Both the position numbers and the translations under genes were made by a program. From Parapedobacter indicus (GTDB taxonomy: Bacteria > Bacteroidota > Bacteroidia > Sphingobacteriales > Sphingobacteriaceae): a stretch of DNA of 64,000 nt. The notes below the pieces were generated by a model. The model did no database searches and was not told where the DNA came from. It was given only the letters and a program-made list of their open reading frames with translations. Each line of letters begins with the position of its first letter. The first letter of the stretch is position 1. This document shows, in pieces, positions 43,509-53,200 of this stretch. The stretch spans positions 62,001 through 126,000 of the forward strand of contig NZ_FOQO01000010.1 of assembly GCF_900113765.1 (NCBI RefSeq), written 5' to 3'.

Positions 43509-45332
43509 ATGGATAGGCAATTGATGAATGGTATGATGAGTTTGGACAACATAGCGCGGAAAGTGAGGCAAATTGCCAGGTGCTTGTCGTGGAGCGTGAT
43601 TTTGATGACCGGCTGCACACGCGAGCATCGGCAACAAGATGTCACCGTACAACGCGTGATGGATAGCTTGGTAACGCGCATTTATGCGCAATGGGATGCG
43701 CGGCTGATCAATGTCTTGGATGAAAATCTAGTGTTGAAATTCGTGGACCCTGAAGAGCGCACAGCGCTCGCGGAGAACTACTGGCGGTTTCGGGTGGACG
43801 TTCCCGTAGTTGTTTCCCTGATGCGCGATAGCGCGCAGGCGTCGGTACCTTTTTGGCTGGTTGAGCGTGGTTTTGAAAAAACCGGGTATACCGTCCGGAA
43901 TGAACTATACACGTATGAGGTATGGCAGAAGAGTTTTCCGGCCGGCGAGATCGGGCTTGGAATAAATGGGTTCGATAAACACCGTCCGGTTTATTTCGTC
44001 GGAGTGGCTCCTCAACATTCTGGAAAAAAAGTCAACATTACTCCGATTATACCCCAGAAGCAAGCCATCACGGTGTTGGATACGGGCGCATTTACCTACC
44101 ACGATTGGGACGAGCTTGTACTCACCGAAGTGCCGCAGACCCTGAGTGGACAGCTCTTGTTGCCTACCATACGCGGACGTGCCCGTGAAGCGCATTTAAT
44201 CGGTGCTTTCAGAAGAACCGAATTTCCATCAACGGCCATACCAGACCAGGTAATCCTTACCCTGCCTGACGATGCAAAACACGGTATGACGGTTCAATGG
44301 CGATGCACGCCCGATGTACAGCACGGATGGATCAAGTACTGGCAGCCGGGAGCGGAAGATACCGTACGGGTTGATGTGGATGGAACATTGCTGGAAGACC
44401 GCATGCTGCGCAACGATCGATATGTAAGCCGATTCCGTGTGCAACTTGATTCCCTGCAGCCTGGCACTGTTTATCAGTATCGGGTTGGACATGGAGCCGT
44501 TACCGGAGAAACCGCCACGTTCACGACACCGGATGCTGTCGATACGTTTGCATTTACGTGGTTTGGCGATATACACAACGACCCGATGTGGGGAAAGCTT
44601 GCGCAGGATGCCGATGTAGCACACCCGCAAACGGATTTTTACCTTTCTGTGGGAGACCTCGTTAATACCGGCCTGCATCGCGACGATTGGGATGCGCTGT
44701 TCGCATATTCAGGAGGGATTTTTCGGGAAAAGCCCTTAATGGCTGTTCCCGGCAATCATGACAGCCAGGATGGGCTGGGTGCAGGAATGTTTCGTGAATT
44801 ACTATCCTATCCGGAAAACGGTCCCGACGGACTGCCGACCGGCTTTACCTATGCATTCCGGTATAAACACGCCTTGTTTTTAATGATAGACGTCGTTAGT
44901 TTTTCGGTGTCGCAGCAGGCCGCTTGGATTGAGTCCCAGTTGTCCAAAACAGACGCGACCTGGAAGTTCGTTGTTTTTCACTTTCCACCCTATACCTTAG
45001 AAGAGCCGTATCCCGATATCGTCAAAAGCTGGGTACCACTATTTGACAAGTATGGTGTGGACATGGTGATGAATGGACATTTCCATTATTACCTACGTAC
45101 CCGCCCCATGAAGGGTAGCCAGCCGGTGGAACCGGAAGGTAACGGCACAAAGTACGTGATGTCTGTTAGCACACGAGGCAAAAATGACGACTCACCAGCG
45201 GAACCTTACGGAGAGAAGGTATTTAAAAAAGGGTATCTTTATCAGCATGTTCAGCTAGATGGCCGTCGACTATCATTTATATGTAAGGATGCTGAAGGGA
45301 CTGTTCTGGATCGCTTTGAGTTGACTAAATAA
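43509..45332 (+). CDS. Metallophosphoesterase lipoprotein with an extra N-terminal domain
   Basis: A 607-residue protein with a signal ending in MTGC (lipobox Cys about residue 37). Residues about 45-245 form a domain that I do not recognise, rich in aromatic and acidic residues (WFLVERGFEKTGY, VWQKSFPAGEIGLGINGFD). A purple-acid-phosphatase-type fibronectin domain follows (about 245-345, VILTLPDDAKHGMTVQWR). The metallophosphoesterase domain shows WFGDIHND, LSVGDLVN, PGNHDSQDG, FHFPPYT and NGHFHYY. It is about 150 residues longer than the enzyme at 5017. It follows the PqaA-like gene by 60 bases and is probably in the same operon. Confidence 0.8.
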   Translation: MDRQLMNGMMSLDNIARKVRQIARCLSWSVILMTGCTREHRQQDVTVQRVMDSLVTRIYAQWDARLINVLDENLVLKFVDPEERTALAENYWRFRVDVPVVVSLMRDSAQASVPFWLVERGFEKTGYTVRNELYTYEVWQKSFPAGEIGLGINGFDKHRPVYFVGVAPQHSGKKVNITPIIPQKQAITVLDTGAFTYHDWDELVLTEVPQTLSGQLLLPTIRGRAREAHLIGAFRRTEFPSTAIPDQVILTLPDDAKHGMTVQWRCTPDVQHGWIKYWQPGAEDTVRVDVDGTLLEDRMLRNDRYVSRFRVQLDSLQPGTVYQYRVGHGAVTGETATFTTPDAVDTFAFTWFGDIHNDPMWGKLAQDADVAHPQTDFYLSVGDLVNTGLHRDDWDALFAYSGGIFREKPLMAVPGNHDSQDGLGAGMFRELLSYPENGPDGLPTGFTYAFRYKHALFLMIDVVSFSVSQQAAWIESQLSKTDATWKFVVFHFPPYTLEEPYPDIVKSWVPLFDKYGVDMVMNGHFHYYLRTRPMKGSQPVEPEGNGTKYVMSVSTRGKNDDSPAEPYGEKVFKKGYLYQHVQLDGRRLSFICKDAEGTVLDRFELTK

Positions 45333-45357
45333 CTAACCGATAACCCTAAATTGAATC

Positions 45358-46524
45358 ATGAAGAAGCAACTATTGACCTGTGTTTTTTTGTTTTTGTTGA
45401 TCGTGGCAAAATCGGAGACGGTCCGACATCCTGAGCTAGTGGATTCGGTTCTCGTATTTCCGCTGCAGGCGCAGCATGTACACGGAAGCAGTGTGGTGGA
45501 ACTGCCCGATGGAGATTTTCTGCTGGCCTGGTTCCAGGGAAGCGGGGAGCGGACGGCTGACGATGTCCGGATCATGGGGGCACGTTTGAAAAAGGGAACT
45601 AAAAAATGGAGTACACCCTTTGAATTGGCAGATACCCCGCACCTGCCTGACTGTAACCCGGTTTTGTTTATGGCGGAAGGGAAGCTATTTCTGGTGTGGA
45701 TAGCGGTGTTGGCTAACCAGTGGGAGCATTCCATTCTCCGGGTGCGGTCTACCACAGCATTTGGGAAAGCCGGGGCGCCGGAATGGCAATGGCAGGATAA
45801 TATCCTGCTGAAGCCGGATGAACGTTTTGTAGAAGAGGCGGTCAACAGGTTCCGTGAATTACCACCCTTGCATCACGGTTGGTCGGCCTATGCGCCGAAA
45901 TATGATGAGCTTACAATAGAGGCAGCGAAAGACCCCGGAAAACGGAGTATCGGTTGGATGACACGGATTAAACCCCTTGTATTAGCGCATCGGATTCTGT
46001 TACCACTCTATTCGGATGGATTCAATTTTTCCATGCTAGCCATCTCGGAAGATGGCGGTCATTCCTGGAAGCCCAGTCTACCCATTGTGGGGCGTGGCCC
46101 CATCCAGCCGGCGCTAGCGCAGCGCACCGATGGTACACTGGTAGCTTACATGCGGGACAGCGGCGATGCGCCGGCGCGCGTCCAGGTCAGCGAATCAACA
46201 GATGGTGGGTGGAGCTGGACGGCCGCGCATAAGTCTGACATTCCCAACGGCGCAAGTGTCGACGTGCTCGTGCTTGACGATGGCCGTTGGGCCATGCTAG
46301 GCAACGATGTGGACGATGGACGGTATCGGTTGAGCCTTTATTTTTCCGATGACCAGGGAAAAACATGGCCCGTGAAGCTACCCATCGAATACGATGTTTC
46401 TAAACGAGGACGCTATTCATATCCATCGCTGATACAGGGAAGTGACGGATTGCTCCATATGAGTTATTCCTATCACCTCCATGGTGAGGAAAAAGCCATC
46501 AAATATGTTACTGTCAAACCGTAA
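45358..46524 (+). CDS. Sialidase-fold (BNR_2-type) exported protein C
   Basis: A 388-residue protein with a signal peptide (residues 1-20). PF13088 landmarks are HGSSVVELPDGDFLLAWF, an Asp-box-like SEDGGHSW, SESTDGGWSW and FSDDQGKTW, and PDCNPVLFMAEGKLFLVW around the expected active site (shown in part). It resembles protein B at 40725 in blade order but is not a lipoprotein. It lies 25 bases after the phosphoesterase. The 3' end overlaps the N-terminal extension of the next frame, which I trimmed. Glycan specificity unknown. Confidence 0.7.
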   Translation: MKKQLLTCVFLFLLIVAKSETVRHPELVDSVLVFPLQAQHVHGSSVVELPDGDFLLAWFQGSGERTADDVRIMGARLKKGTKKWSTPFELADTPHLPDCNPVLFMAEGKLFLVWIAVLANQWEHSILRVRSTTAFGKAGAPEWQWQDNILLKPDERFVEEAVNRFRELPPLHHGWSAYAPKYDELTIEAAKDPGKRSIGWMTRIKPLVLAHRILLPLYSDGFNFSMLAISEDGGHSWKPSLPIVGRGPIQPALAQRTDGTLVAYMRDSGDAPARVQVSESTDGGWSWTAAHKSDIPNGASVDVLVLDDGRWAMLGNDVDDGRYRLSLYFSDDQGKTWPVKLPIEYDVSKRGRYSYPSLIQGSDGLLHMSYSYHLHGEEKAIKYVTVKP

Positions 46525-46546
46525 ATCTCATCCAAAACCACATACG

Positions 46547-48790
46547 ATGAAACTAAATTTATTAGGTATTCTTTCCTTAACGTTGTTTGCCGGTGCGTGC
46601 AGTAATCATGCCTCCACAGCCGCTTTTTCCTATGCGGATACGGTGTTTACACAGGATTACAGCGTGAAGTATCTGGCGGACGAAGGCCAACAGGGAATAT
46701 TCCGGCGGGTGCACACCGACCGGGAAGGAAAAGTGCAGGTATTGGCGGTGGATGGACTGAAACAGCCTTCCAACGGGCATTTTTTATATCCAGGGCATAT
46801 TGTAGCGGATCATTCCTATCGATTTATGTCGGCCAAGCACCTTGTTGACATGGCAGTATGCAAGGGCCAACTCATCTACCTGGATAGCCACGTTATCTTC
46901 AGCAACGCTTGGTCGGGGAGGCTATCCATCGAACATCAACTGGCAAACCCCACCGCATTCGCGGTCAACGACAGTTTGGAATTTTTGGTAACCGACGGCG
47001 AACAGGTTCATTTCATCGACGACAACGCCGTGAAGTGGAAAGGGGAGGTGCCCGGAGGCAAGGTGCTGCAATTGATCAGTCATCCTTCCGATCACACATT
47101 TTTCTTCGTGTTAACCCCTGAAAGTATATACCGGTTTTCCGCAGTAACCCACCAATTGGAGAAAATGCACGGCGGCAGTGGGTTTACATCCGCTGATGTG
47201 GACGCGCGTAACAACCAATTGGTCGTCGGCACATCCGACGGGTATTTCAAGTACAGTCTGGAAGAGAGACAAGTCAAGGGAGGGTTAAATAGGCAGCTGC
47301 CGTGGACCGATATTGGCGTTGTCAGGGTAATCGATGGAACCTATTGGTTTGGCACCGACCGAGGTGCATTTGCGGTACGGGAGGATGGGAAAATTGATTA
47401 CTACGCGGGTAAACGATGGCTGCCGGACGATCTGGTGACGGATATCGCACGAGGTGCCGGTCAGTCGGTTTTATTGTTGACCCAAAGTGGGCTCGCCAGT
47501 ATACATTTCAAACCGATGACGCTGCTTGATAAAGCCATGTACTACGAACGGCAGGTAAGGGAACGGCACATCCGCAACGGATTCAATGCAACGCTGACCG
47601 GCATGACCGGCGGCGATGTAAGCACAGGTTACCTGGGGGATTCCGACAACGACGGCCTTTGGACGTCCCTGTATCTGGCGGCAGAGGCTTTTCGCTACGC
47701 CACTACCGGCGAACAACAGGCGCTGGATATCTGCATGGAGTCACTGGATGCCATGGCCCGTTTGTATGATGTTAACCCCGTGCCGGGGTTTCCGGCACGT
47801 TCGTTCGAACGCCGTGGCAGCGGCGATACCCGTCCGATGCTTTCCGACCCCGAACGCTGGCAATTAGCGGAGCACCCCGATTGGTATTGGAAAGCGACGA
47901 CTAGCAGCGACGAAGCCATCGGACATATCTTTGCCTTTGGCGTGGTCGCCGAATTAGTCGACCATCGGGAAACACGCGAAAAAGCGATCCGGTTAATTGA
48001 TACGCTGATGGGACATATCGTCAAAAACGACCTTTACCTGGTTGACTATGATGGGAAGCCGACAACCTGGGGGCGATGGAATCCGGAGTATGTCAACGCT
48101 TTCCCCACCAATGTAGGAGACCGGAAACTGAACGCTTCCAATATCATTGCGATGTTGCAGACTGCGTATCATTTTACAGGTAAGCCCATATACAAGGAGA
48201 AAGCATTTGACCTGATGGAAAACCACGGATACCTCGAAAACCTGCTTCGCCCCATGGACGAAATTGGAAAAGCTGCTGAGCATGCCGACGATTGGAGTCG
48301 GATGCTTTCCGGTGCGTGGAACCATTCCGACGATGAAATGTATTTCGCAGGGTATTGGGGCTTATACCGCTATGCATTCAACGATACGCTGAAGGCACAG
48401 TACAAAGATGCCATACTGGATCACTGGGAAGCGGAGCGTCCCGAAAAAGAAGGTGCCTGGAATATCTTCACTGCCATCACAGGGACGGACCACTTCGATC
48501 GGGACGAAGCAATCTGGTACCTCAAAGAATATCCCCTGGATCTTATTCAATGGACCATGCACAACAGCCATCGCCAGGATATCGCACCACTACCGCCAAA
48601 TTTCCGGAATCAAACAACCGAGGAGGTGCTACCGCCCGACGAGCTGAAGATTTCACGCCACAATGCAAACCGTTTCATATTGGATGGTGGCAGTGACGGT
48701 ACTGCAGAAAACAGTGCCGGAGACATTTGGCTGTTTCCGTATTGGATGGGCAGATACCTGGGAGTGATCGAGGCTCCAATCAACGAATGA
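46547..48790 (+). CDS. Lipoprotein with beta-propeller and alpha/alpha-barrel domains, function unknown
   Basis: A 747-residue lipoprotein (lipobox AGAC, Cys about residue 19) from ATG 46547. Residues about 40-310 look like a beta-propeller with W-x-G/Y-W-F-G-T-D repeats (TYWFGTDRGAFAVRED, RWLPDDLVTDIA), as in the sensor part of hybrid two-component proteins. Residues about 320-730 look like a six-hairpin alpha/alpha barrel (SDNDGLWTSLYLAAEAFRY, PTTWGRWNPEYV, SNIIAMLQTAYHFTG), the fold of many glycan hydrolases and lyases. I do not recognise a named family for the pair. No DNA-binding or kinase domain is present, so it is probably an enzyme rather than a regulator. Confidence 0.6.
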   Translation: MKLNLLGILSLTLFAGACSNHASTAAFSYADTVFTQDYSVKYLADEGQQGIFRRVHTDREGKVQVLAVDGLKQPSNGHFLYPGHIVADHSYRFMSAKHLVDMAVCKGQLIYLDSHVIFSNAWSGRLSIEHQLANPTAFAVNDSLEFLVTDGEQVHFIDDNAVKWKGEVPGGKVLQLISHPSDHTFFFVLTPESIYRFSAVTHQLEKMHGGSGFTSADVDARNNQLVVGTSDGYFKYSLEERQVKGGLNRQLPWTDIGVVRVIDGTYWFGTDRGAFAVREDGKIDYYAGKRWLPDDLVTDIARGAGQSVLLLTQSGLASIHFKPMTLLDKAMYYERQVRERHIRNGFNATLTGMTGGDVSTGYLGDSDNDGLWTSLYLAAEAFRYATTGEQQALDICMESLDAMARLYDVNPVPGFPARSFERRGSGDTRPMLSDPERWQLAEHPDWYWKATTSSDEAIGHIFAFGVVAELVDHRETREKAIRLIDTLMGHIVKNDLYLVDYDGKPTTWGRWNPEYVNAFPTNVGDRKLNASNIIAMLQTAYHFTGKPIYKEKAFDLMENHGYLENLLRPMDEIGKAAEHADDWSRMLSGAWNHSDDEMYFAGYWGLYRYAFNDTLKAQYKDAILDHWEAERPEKEGAWNIFTAITGTDHFDRDEAIWYLKEYPLDLIQWTMHNSHRQDIAPLPPNFRNQTTEEVLPPDELKISRHNANRFILDGGSDGTAENSAGDIWLFPYWMGRYLGVIEAPINE

Positions 48791-48900
48791 ATAGCTGCGG
48801 GGTAAAAGCCTTATTTATGATTTATTGATATAGAAATTACATAGAATTAATATATTTTACATTCTGAGAATCAATAGGTTGTTGTCGTTGAAATGCTAAA

Positions 48901-48959
48901 ATTCGCCATGCAAATGATAACATCCTATAAAGATGATAAAGGTTGTTCGATTACTTTTG
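48901..48959 (+). promoter_or_regulatory. Regulatory element copy 7, degenerate (48901-48932) plus -7 box TACTTTTG (48952-48959)
   Basis: Only 13 of 32 positions match the consensus, but these include all nine invariant ones (G48916, A48919, A48920, T48923, T48926, A48927, A48929 and two in the left arm). The -7 box TACTTTTG is a perfect TAnnTTTG and starts exactly 51 bases after the element start. The right arm here reads CCTATAAAG. It would drive the acyltransferase at 49045 and probably the third SusC/SusD pair. Confidence 0.5.
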
Positions 48960-49044
48960 AGTAGTTGGAATAGGGAGATGAGTTATATGCGAGAAGGAAA
49001 ACCTGCATTATTTTATCGTATCAATCGTTACCAAACAATAGAAA

Positions 49045-50130
49045 ATGACACACCAAAAAACGAGTCAGCGTTTGATTTCCCTGGATGCATTCCGGGGGTT
49101 CACCGTGGCTGCCATGATTGTCGTTAACACACCTGCTACCGAGGAACACGTTTTTGCACCATTACGGCACGCGGCTTGGAATGGCTTTACCCCGACAGAC
49201 GCCGTATTTCCCTTTTTTATTTTTGCGATGGGCATTTCGCTGACCTTATCCTATGGCAAACTAAGGGCGAAAGACGGGCAGACGAAGCGGGTATTGCTCA
49301 AAACTGCCAAACGAGCAGTACTCATTTTTCTTATCGGGGTGTTGCTGGGTCTGTTTCCCCAGTTTGACTTTTCGGAAATCCGGATTCCGGGTGTATTGCA
49401 GCGCATTGCGCTGGTCTTTTTTTTCTGTGCACTGTTATTCTGGTATACCACGTGGAAACAGCAGGCAGTCATCGGAAGTTTTCTCTTGTTGGCGTACTGG
49501 TTGGCGATGACCTGCATCCCCGTTCCCGGGGTGGGCACCGGTATCCTTGAGCCAGGGAAGAACCTTGCGGCTTGGATAGACAGCCTGGTGATACCTGGCA
49601 AGATGTGGCAGGGTACGTGGGATCCCGAAGGGATACTGAGTACGGTGCCGGCCATTGCATCTGGCATATCTGGCATGTTGGTTGGCCACTTGCTCGCCAA
49701 TCCGCAGCACACGCCGGAGCGGAAGGTAAGCTGGATGTACCTTGCCGGCTTCGCTTCGTTTCTGCTCGGTTCGGCCTGGGGTTGGGTTTTTCCGATCAAC
49801 AAAAATCTGTGGACAAGTTCCTATGTACTTTACACATCCGGTTTGGCTACGATGGGTTTTGCTTCTTTGTTTTTCGTAATCGAAATACTGGGGAAAGGGA
49901 ACTGGGCGAAGCCGGGAGTCGTGTTTGGTTCGAATGCAATTACCGCCTATGTGATCGGCGGCATTTTGCCCGGTCTGCTGTATGCGGTTAACGATTGGTA
50001 TGTACAGGCAATCGTGGATGTTTCAGGTCGCCCGGAGTGGCCGTCTTTGGCGTGGGCCATCTTTATCTGCGTGGCGTGTTATATCCCGGTTTATTTACTT
50101 TACCGAAATAAAATATTTATCAAAATCTAA
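49045..50130 (+). CDS. HGSNAT-like membrane acyltransferase (DUF5009/COG4299), copy 3
   Basis: A 361-residue polytopic protein. It has QRLISLDAFRGFTVAAM at the N-terminus, HAAWNGFTPTDAVFPFF with His42 in the catalytic position, and the shared ending PVYLLYRNKIFIKI. It is the shortest copy and resembles the core COG4299 sequence most closely. It follows a 254-bp gap that contains regulatory-element copy 7, and precedes the third SusC by 104 bases. As for the other copies, transmembrane acetylation of a periplasmic sugar is inferred from the human homologue. An upstream open frame in another phase (48933-49127) has no family signal. Confidence 0.75.
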   Translation: MTHQKTSQRLISLDAFRGFTVAAMIVVNTPATEEHVFAPLRHAAWNGFTPTDAVFPFFIFAMGISLTLSYGKLRAKDGQTKRVLLKTAKRAVLIFLIGVLLGLFPQFDFSEIRIPGVLQRIALVFFFCALLFWYTTWKQQAVIGSFLLLAYWLAMTCIPVPGVGTGILEPGKNLAAWIDSLVIPGKMWQGTWDPEGILSTVPAIASGISGMLVGHLLANPQHTPERKVSWMYLAGFASFLLGSAWGWVFPINKNLWTSSYVLYTSGLATMGFASLFFVIEILGKGNWAKPGVVFGSNAITAYVIGGILPGLLYAVNDWYVQAIVDVSGRPEWPSLAWAIFICVACYIPVYLLYRNKIFIKI

Positions 50131-50234
50131 CTTTCTATTAATATCAAAGCGCGTATTTGCGGCTTCTTAAGCCAAGCACTAAAAGCTCAATAAATGACTG
50201 AATAATCGAATAAACCAAGAAAAATGTAAAAAGT

Positions 50235-53200
50235 ATGAGAATGGAAAGTTTTACAATCAAGAGAGACTGGGTAAAGACATTTCTTTGCCTGGTGATTGGC
50301 CTGTGGGGATACATGGATGTACTCGCCCAGGATCGATTGAATGTGTCGGGAACGGTGACCGGCCCTGATGGCAACCCCGTTGCCGGTGTGACGGTCAGCT
50401 TGGAGGGCACGAATAGCGCTGCGGCCACCGATGATGCAGGGAGGTATGTACTCAACAATGTCGTTTCAAACGGGACCCTGGTATTCAAGGCGGTCGGCTA
50501 CCAAACAACATCGGTAAGCATCGGCGGCAAGACCGTGATCAACATCGAACTGACCCATGGTCAGGAGGCCTTGGACGAAGTGGTGGTTACCGCACTGGGT
50601 ATCAAACGGGAAGAACGGTCGTTGGGATATTCGGTCGGCAGGGTATCTGGAGAGGAACTGAACCGCGTGGCCAATGAAAACGTATTGAGCGGTATGGCGG
50701 GCAAGGTGCCCGGCGTGGCGATCAGCTCAACAGGCGGTACCGGATCTTCCGTCAGTATGGTCATTCGCGGTGCCACGTCGCTAAGCAGCGACAATCAGCC
50801 ACTCTTCGTGGTAGACGGGGTGCCGATTGCAAACACGCTGAACAACGTGTCACAGGTGGGCAACGACAACCGGGTGGATTATGGCAACGCAATTTCAAGC
50901 TTGAATCCCGATGACATCGAAAGTATATCCATTTTGAAAGGGCCGAGTGCGGCGGCGTTGTACGGTTCCCGGGCCGGAAATGGTGTGGTGCTCATTACCA
51001 CCAAATCGGGTGCTTCGGTTAACAAAATGACGGTATCCGTAAACAGCAATACCGTATTCGACATGCCGTATAAGTACCTGGACATGCACACCAAATTTGC
51101 GACGGGTGTATTTCCGTTTACGCCGGAGTTTAATCCGTTCGCGGGAGGTATTTTGGAGATTGAAGAAGGGTCGGCAGGTGGAGTAGGGCCAGAGTTGGAC
51201 AAAGGATACAAAGCCATTCAATGGAACAGCCCATTGGATGAAAATGGCAATCCCATTCCGACGGAATTGAAATCCTATCCCAACAACGTGCGGAATTTTG
51301 TGGAAACAGGAATTACCACTACCAATGGTATATCCATAGCGAATAGTACCGAGAAGATGAACTATCGGGTGTCGTATTCTAATATGACGAACCGCGGCAT
51401 CATTCCGAATACGGACCTTTCGAGAAACTCGCTCAACATGAGCTCCACACTGAAGCTTCACCGCGATTTCTCGATTTCTACAAACATCGATTACAGTCGG
51501 AACGGATCGAACAACCGTCCGGCAACAAACCGGGGTGCTAATCCCATGCAATGGGCATACGGTGTATCGCCGCATATCAACATCCTGGATCTCAAAAATT
51601 ATTGGGTGGAAGGGAAGGAAAATATTGAGCAGCTAACGCCGGCGCTCGGTGAAAAAAACAATCCGTACTTTTTGGCATACGGGGTGAGCAACCGTTTTGT
51701 CCGGGATCGGGTATTCGGAAACGTACGTGCCGATTGGCAGATTACGCCCGAACTCGACGTAATGGCCCGGTACGCGTTGGATACCTACCAAGAACAGCGG
51801 GAGTCTAAAATCCCCTATAGCTACACCGAAGATTCACGCGGCGCTTACGGCATATTCAACCTGCACCGGCAGGAGCAGAATATCGATTTCTTGGCCACGT
51901 ACAAAAAAGGCTTTAACTGGATAGACCTGTCGGTATCAGCAGGGGGAAACACAAGATACGTAAACAATCGCGACGAAAACAACTCCAGCAAAGGTGGGTC
52001 GGGATTGGTGGTGCCCGGTTTGTATACGTTGTCAAACATCAGCCCTTCGGGGTTAAATTACGGCAGTTATCTGTCGGAAAAATCCGTCAATAGCGTATAC
52101 GGAATGTTGAACCTCGGGTTTAACGATATGGTTTATTTGGATTTGACTGCCCGGAACGATTGGTCGAGTACGTTACCGGCAGATAACCGGTCGTATTTCT
52201 ATCCGTCGGCATCACTCAGCGTATTGCTGGACGAAGTGTTCAGTTTACCACAGCAGGTAAGCCTGGCGAAATTACGCGGTGGGGTGGCACGTGCCGGAAA
52301 TGATACAGGACCCTACAACCTGATTAACGTGTTGGCTAATGCGGGTGCGTGGGACGACGTGACCCGCCTCACCAAGCCGGGAAATTTGTTATTACCGAAT
52401 CTGAAACCGGAAATCGCCACATCGTATGAGTATGGCCTGGACCTGGGATTATGGGACAACCGGTTGCGTTTTGAAGGCACCTATTACCAATTGGATAACG
52501 AAAACCAGATCATTCCAACGAAGTTACCTGGTTCCAGCGGCTTTACATCGAAAAATATCAATGCAGGGTTATTACGAAGCAAAGGGTTTGAACTCTCCCT
52601 TGGCGGTACACCGGTATTGACGAACGACTGGCGCTGGGATATCAACGTAAACTGGTACCGCAACCGCACGCGGATCGTGGAATTGACCGAAGGACTCGAG
52701 TTTTACGATCTGTGGGGCGATGCGAAAGGCGGTGCCCGGACCTATGTTGGTCAGGAAATCGGTGATTTGTACGACGCGCAATTGGTAACCGTCACCGATC
52801 CCAATTCGAAGTATTACGGCTGGCCGTTACTGGATGAGTCAGGGTCGTGGCAGTCGGTTAGTATGAATAATACGACCAATAAGATCGGCAACTTCAATCC
52901 GGATTTCACGATGGGCGTTATGTCGTCGCTGAGTTACAAACAATTTTCGCTAAGCTTCTCGTTGGATATGCGTTTTGGAGGCGACTTTGTTTCACAGACC
53001 TATCGGTACTCGGAATCGGATTTACGCACGCAACGTTTCCTGGATAATCTGATTAATCCAAATGGAATGACCGGTACGGAACTTGCCAATTACTTGGTGG
53101 ATAATGACTTGGTTGTGGTTCACGGCAATCGGTTTAACATTGTGGGCGGTCCTACCCAAGAGATGGGCGGTTTTCCGTTTGAGCTGGAAGATGGCTCACA

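Noticed and set aside
46547..48790. Hybrid two-component regulator because of the sensor-like propeller
   Set aside because: It is a lipoprotein with an alpha/alpha barrel and lacks histidine kinase, receiver and DNA-binding domains.
48829..48858. TATAGAA followed by TATATTTT near 48851 as another regulatory-element copy
   Set aside because: The spacing is four bases short, and the AA pair and left arm of the element are missing.
48933..49127. Small plus-strand frame before the third acyltransferase
   Set aside because: It overlaps the acyltransferase start in another phase and has no recognisable protein features.
50131..50234. Separate promoter with regulatory element before the third SusC
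   Set aside because: No TAnnTTTG with an element 51 bases upstream was found. CGTATTTG at 50152 has the wrong first two bases and no element before it.
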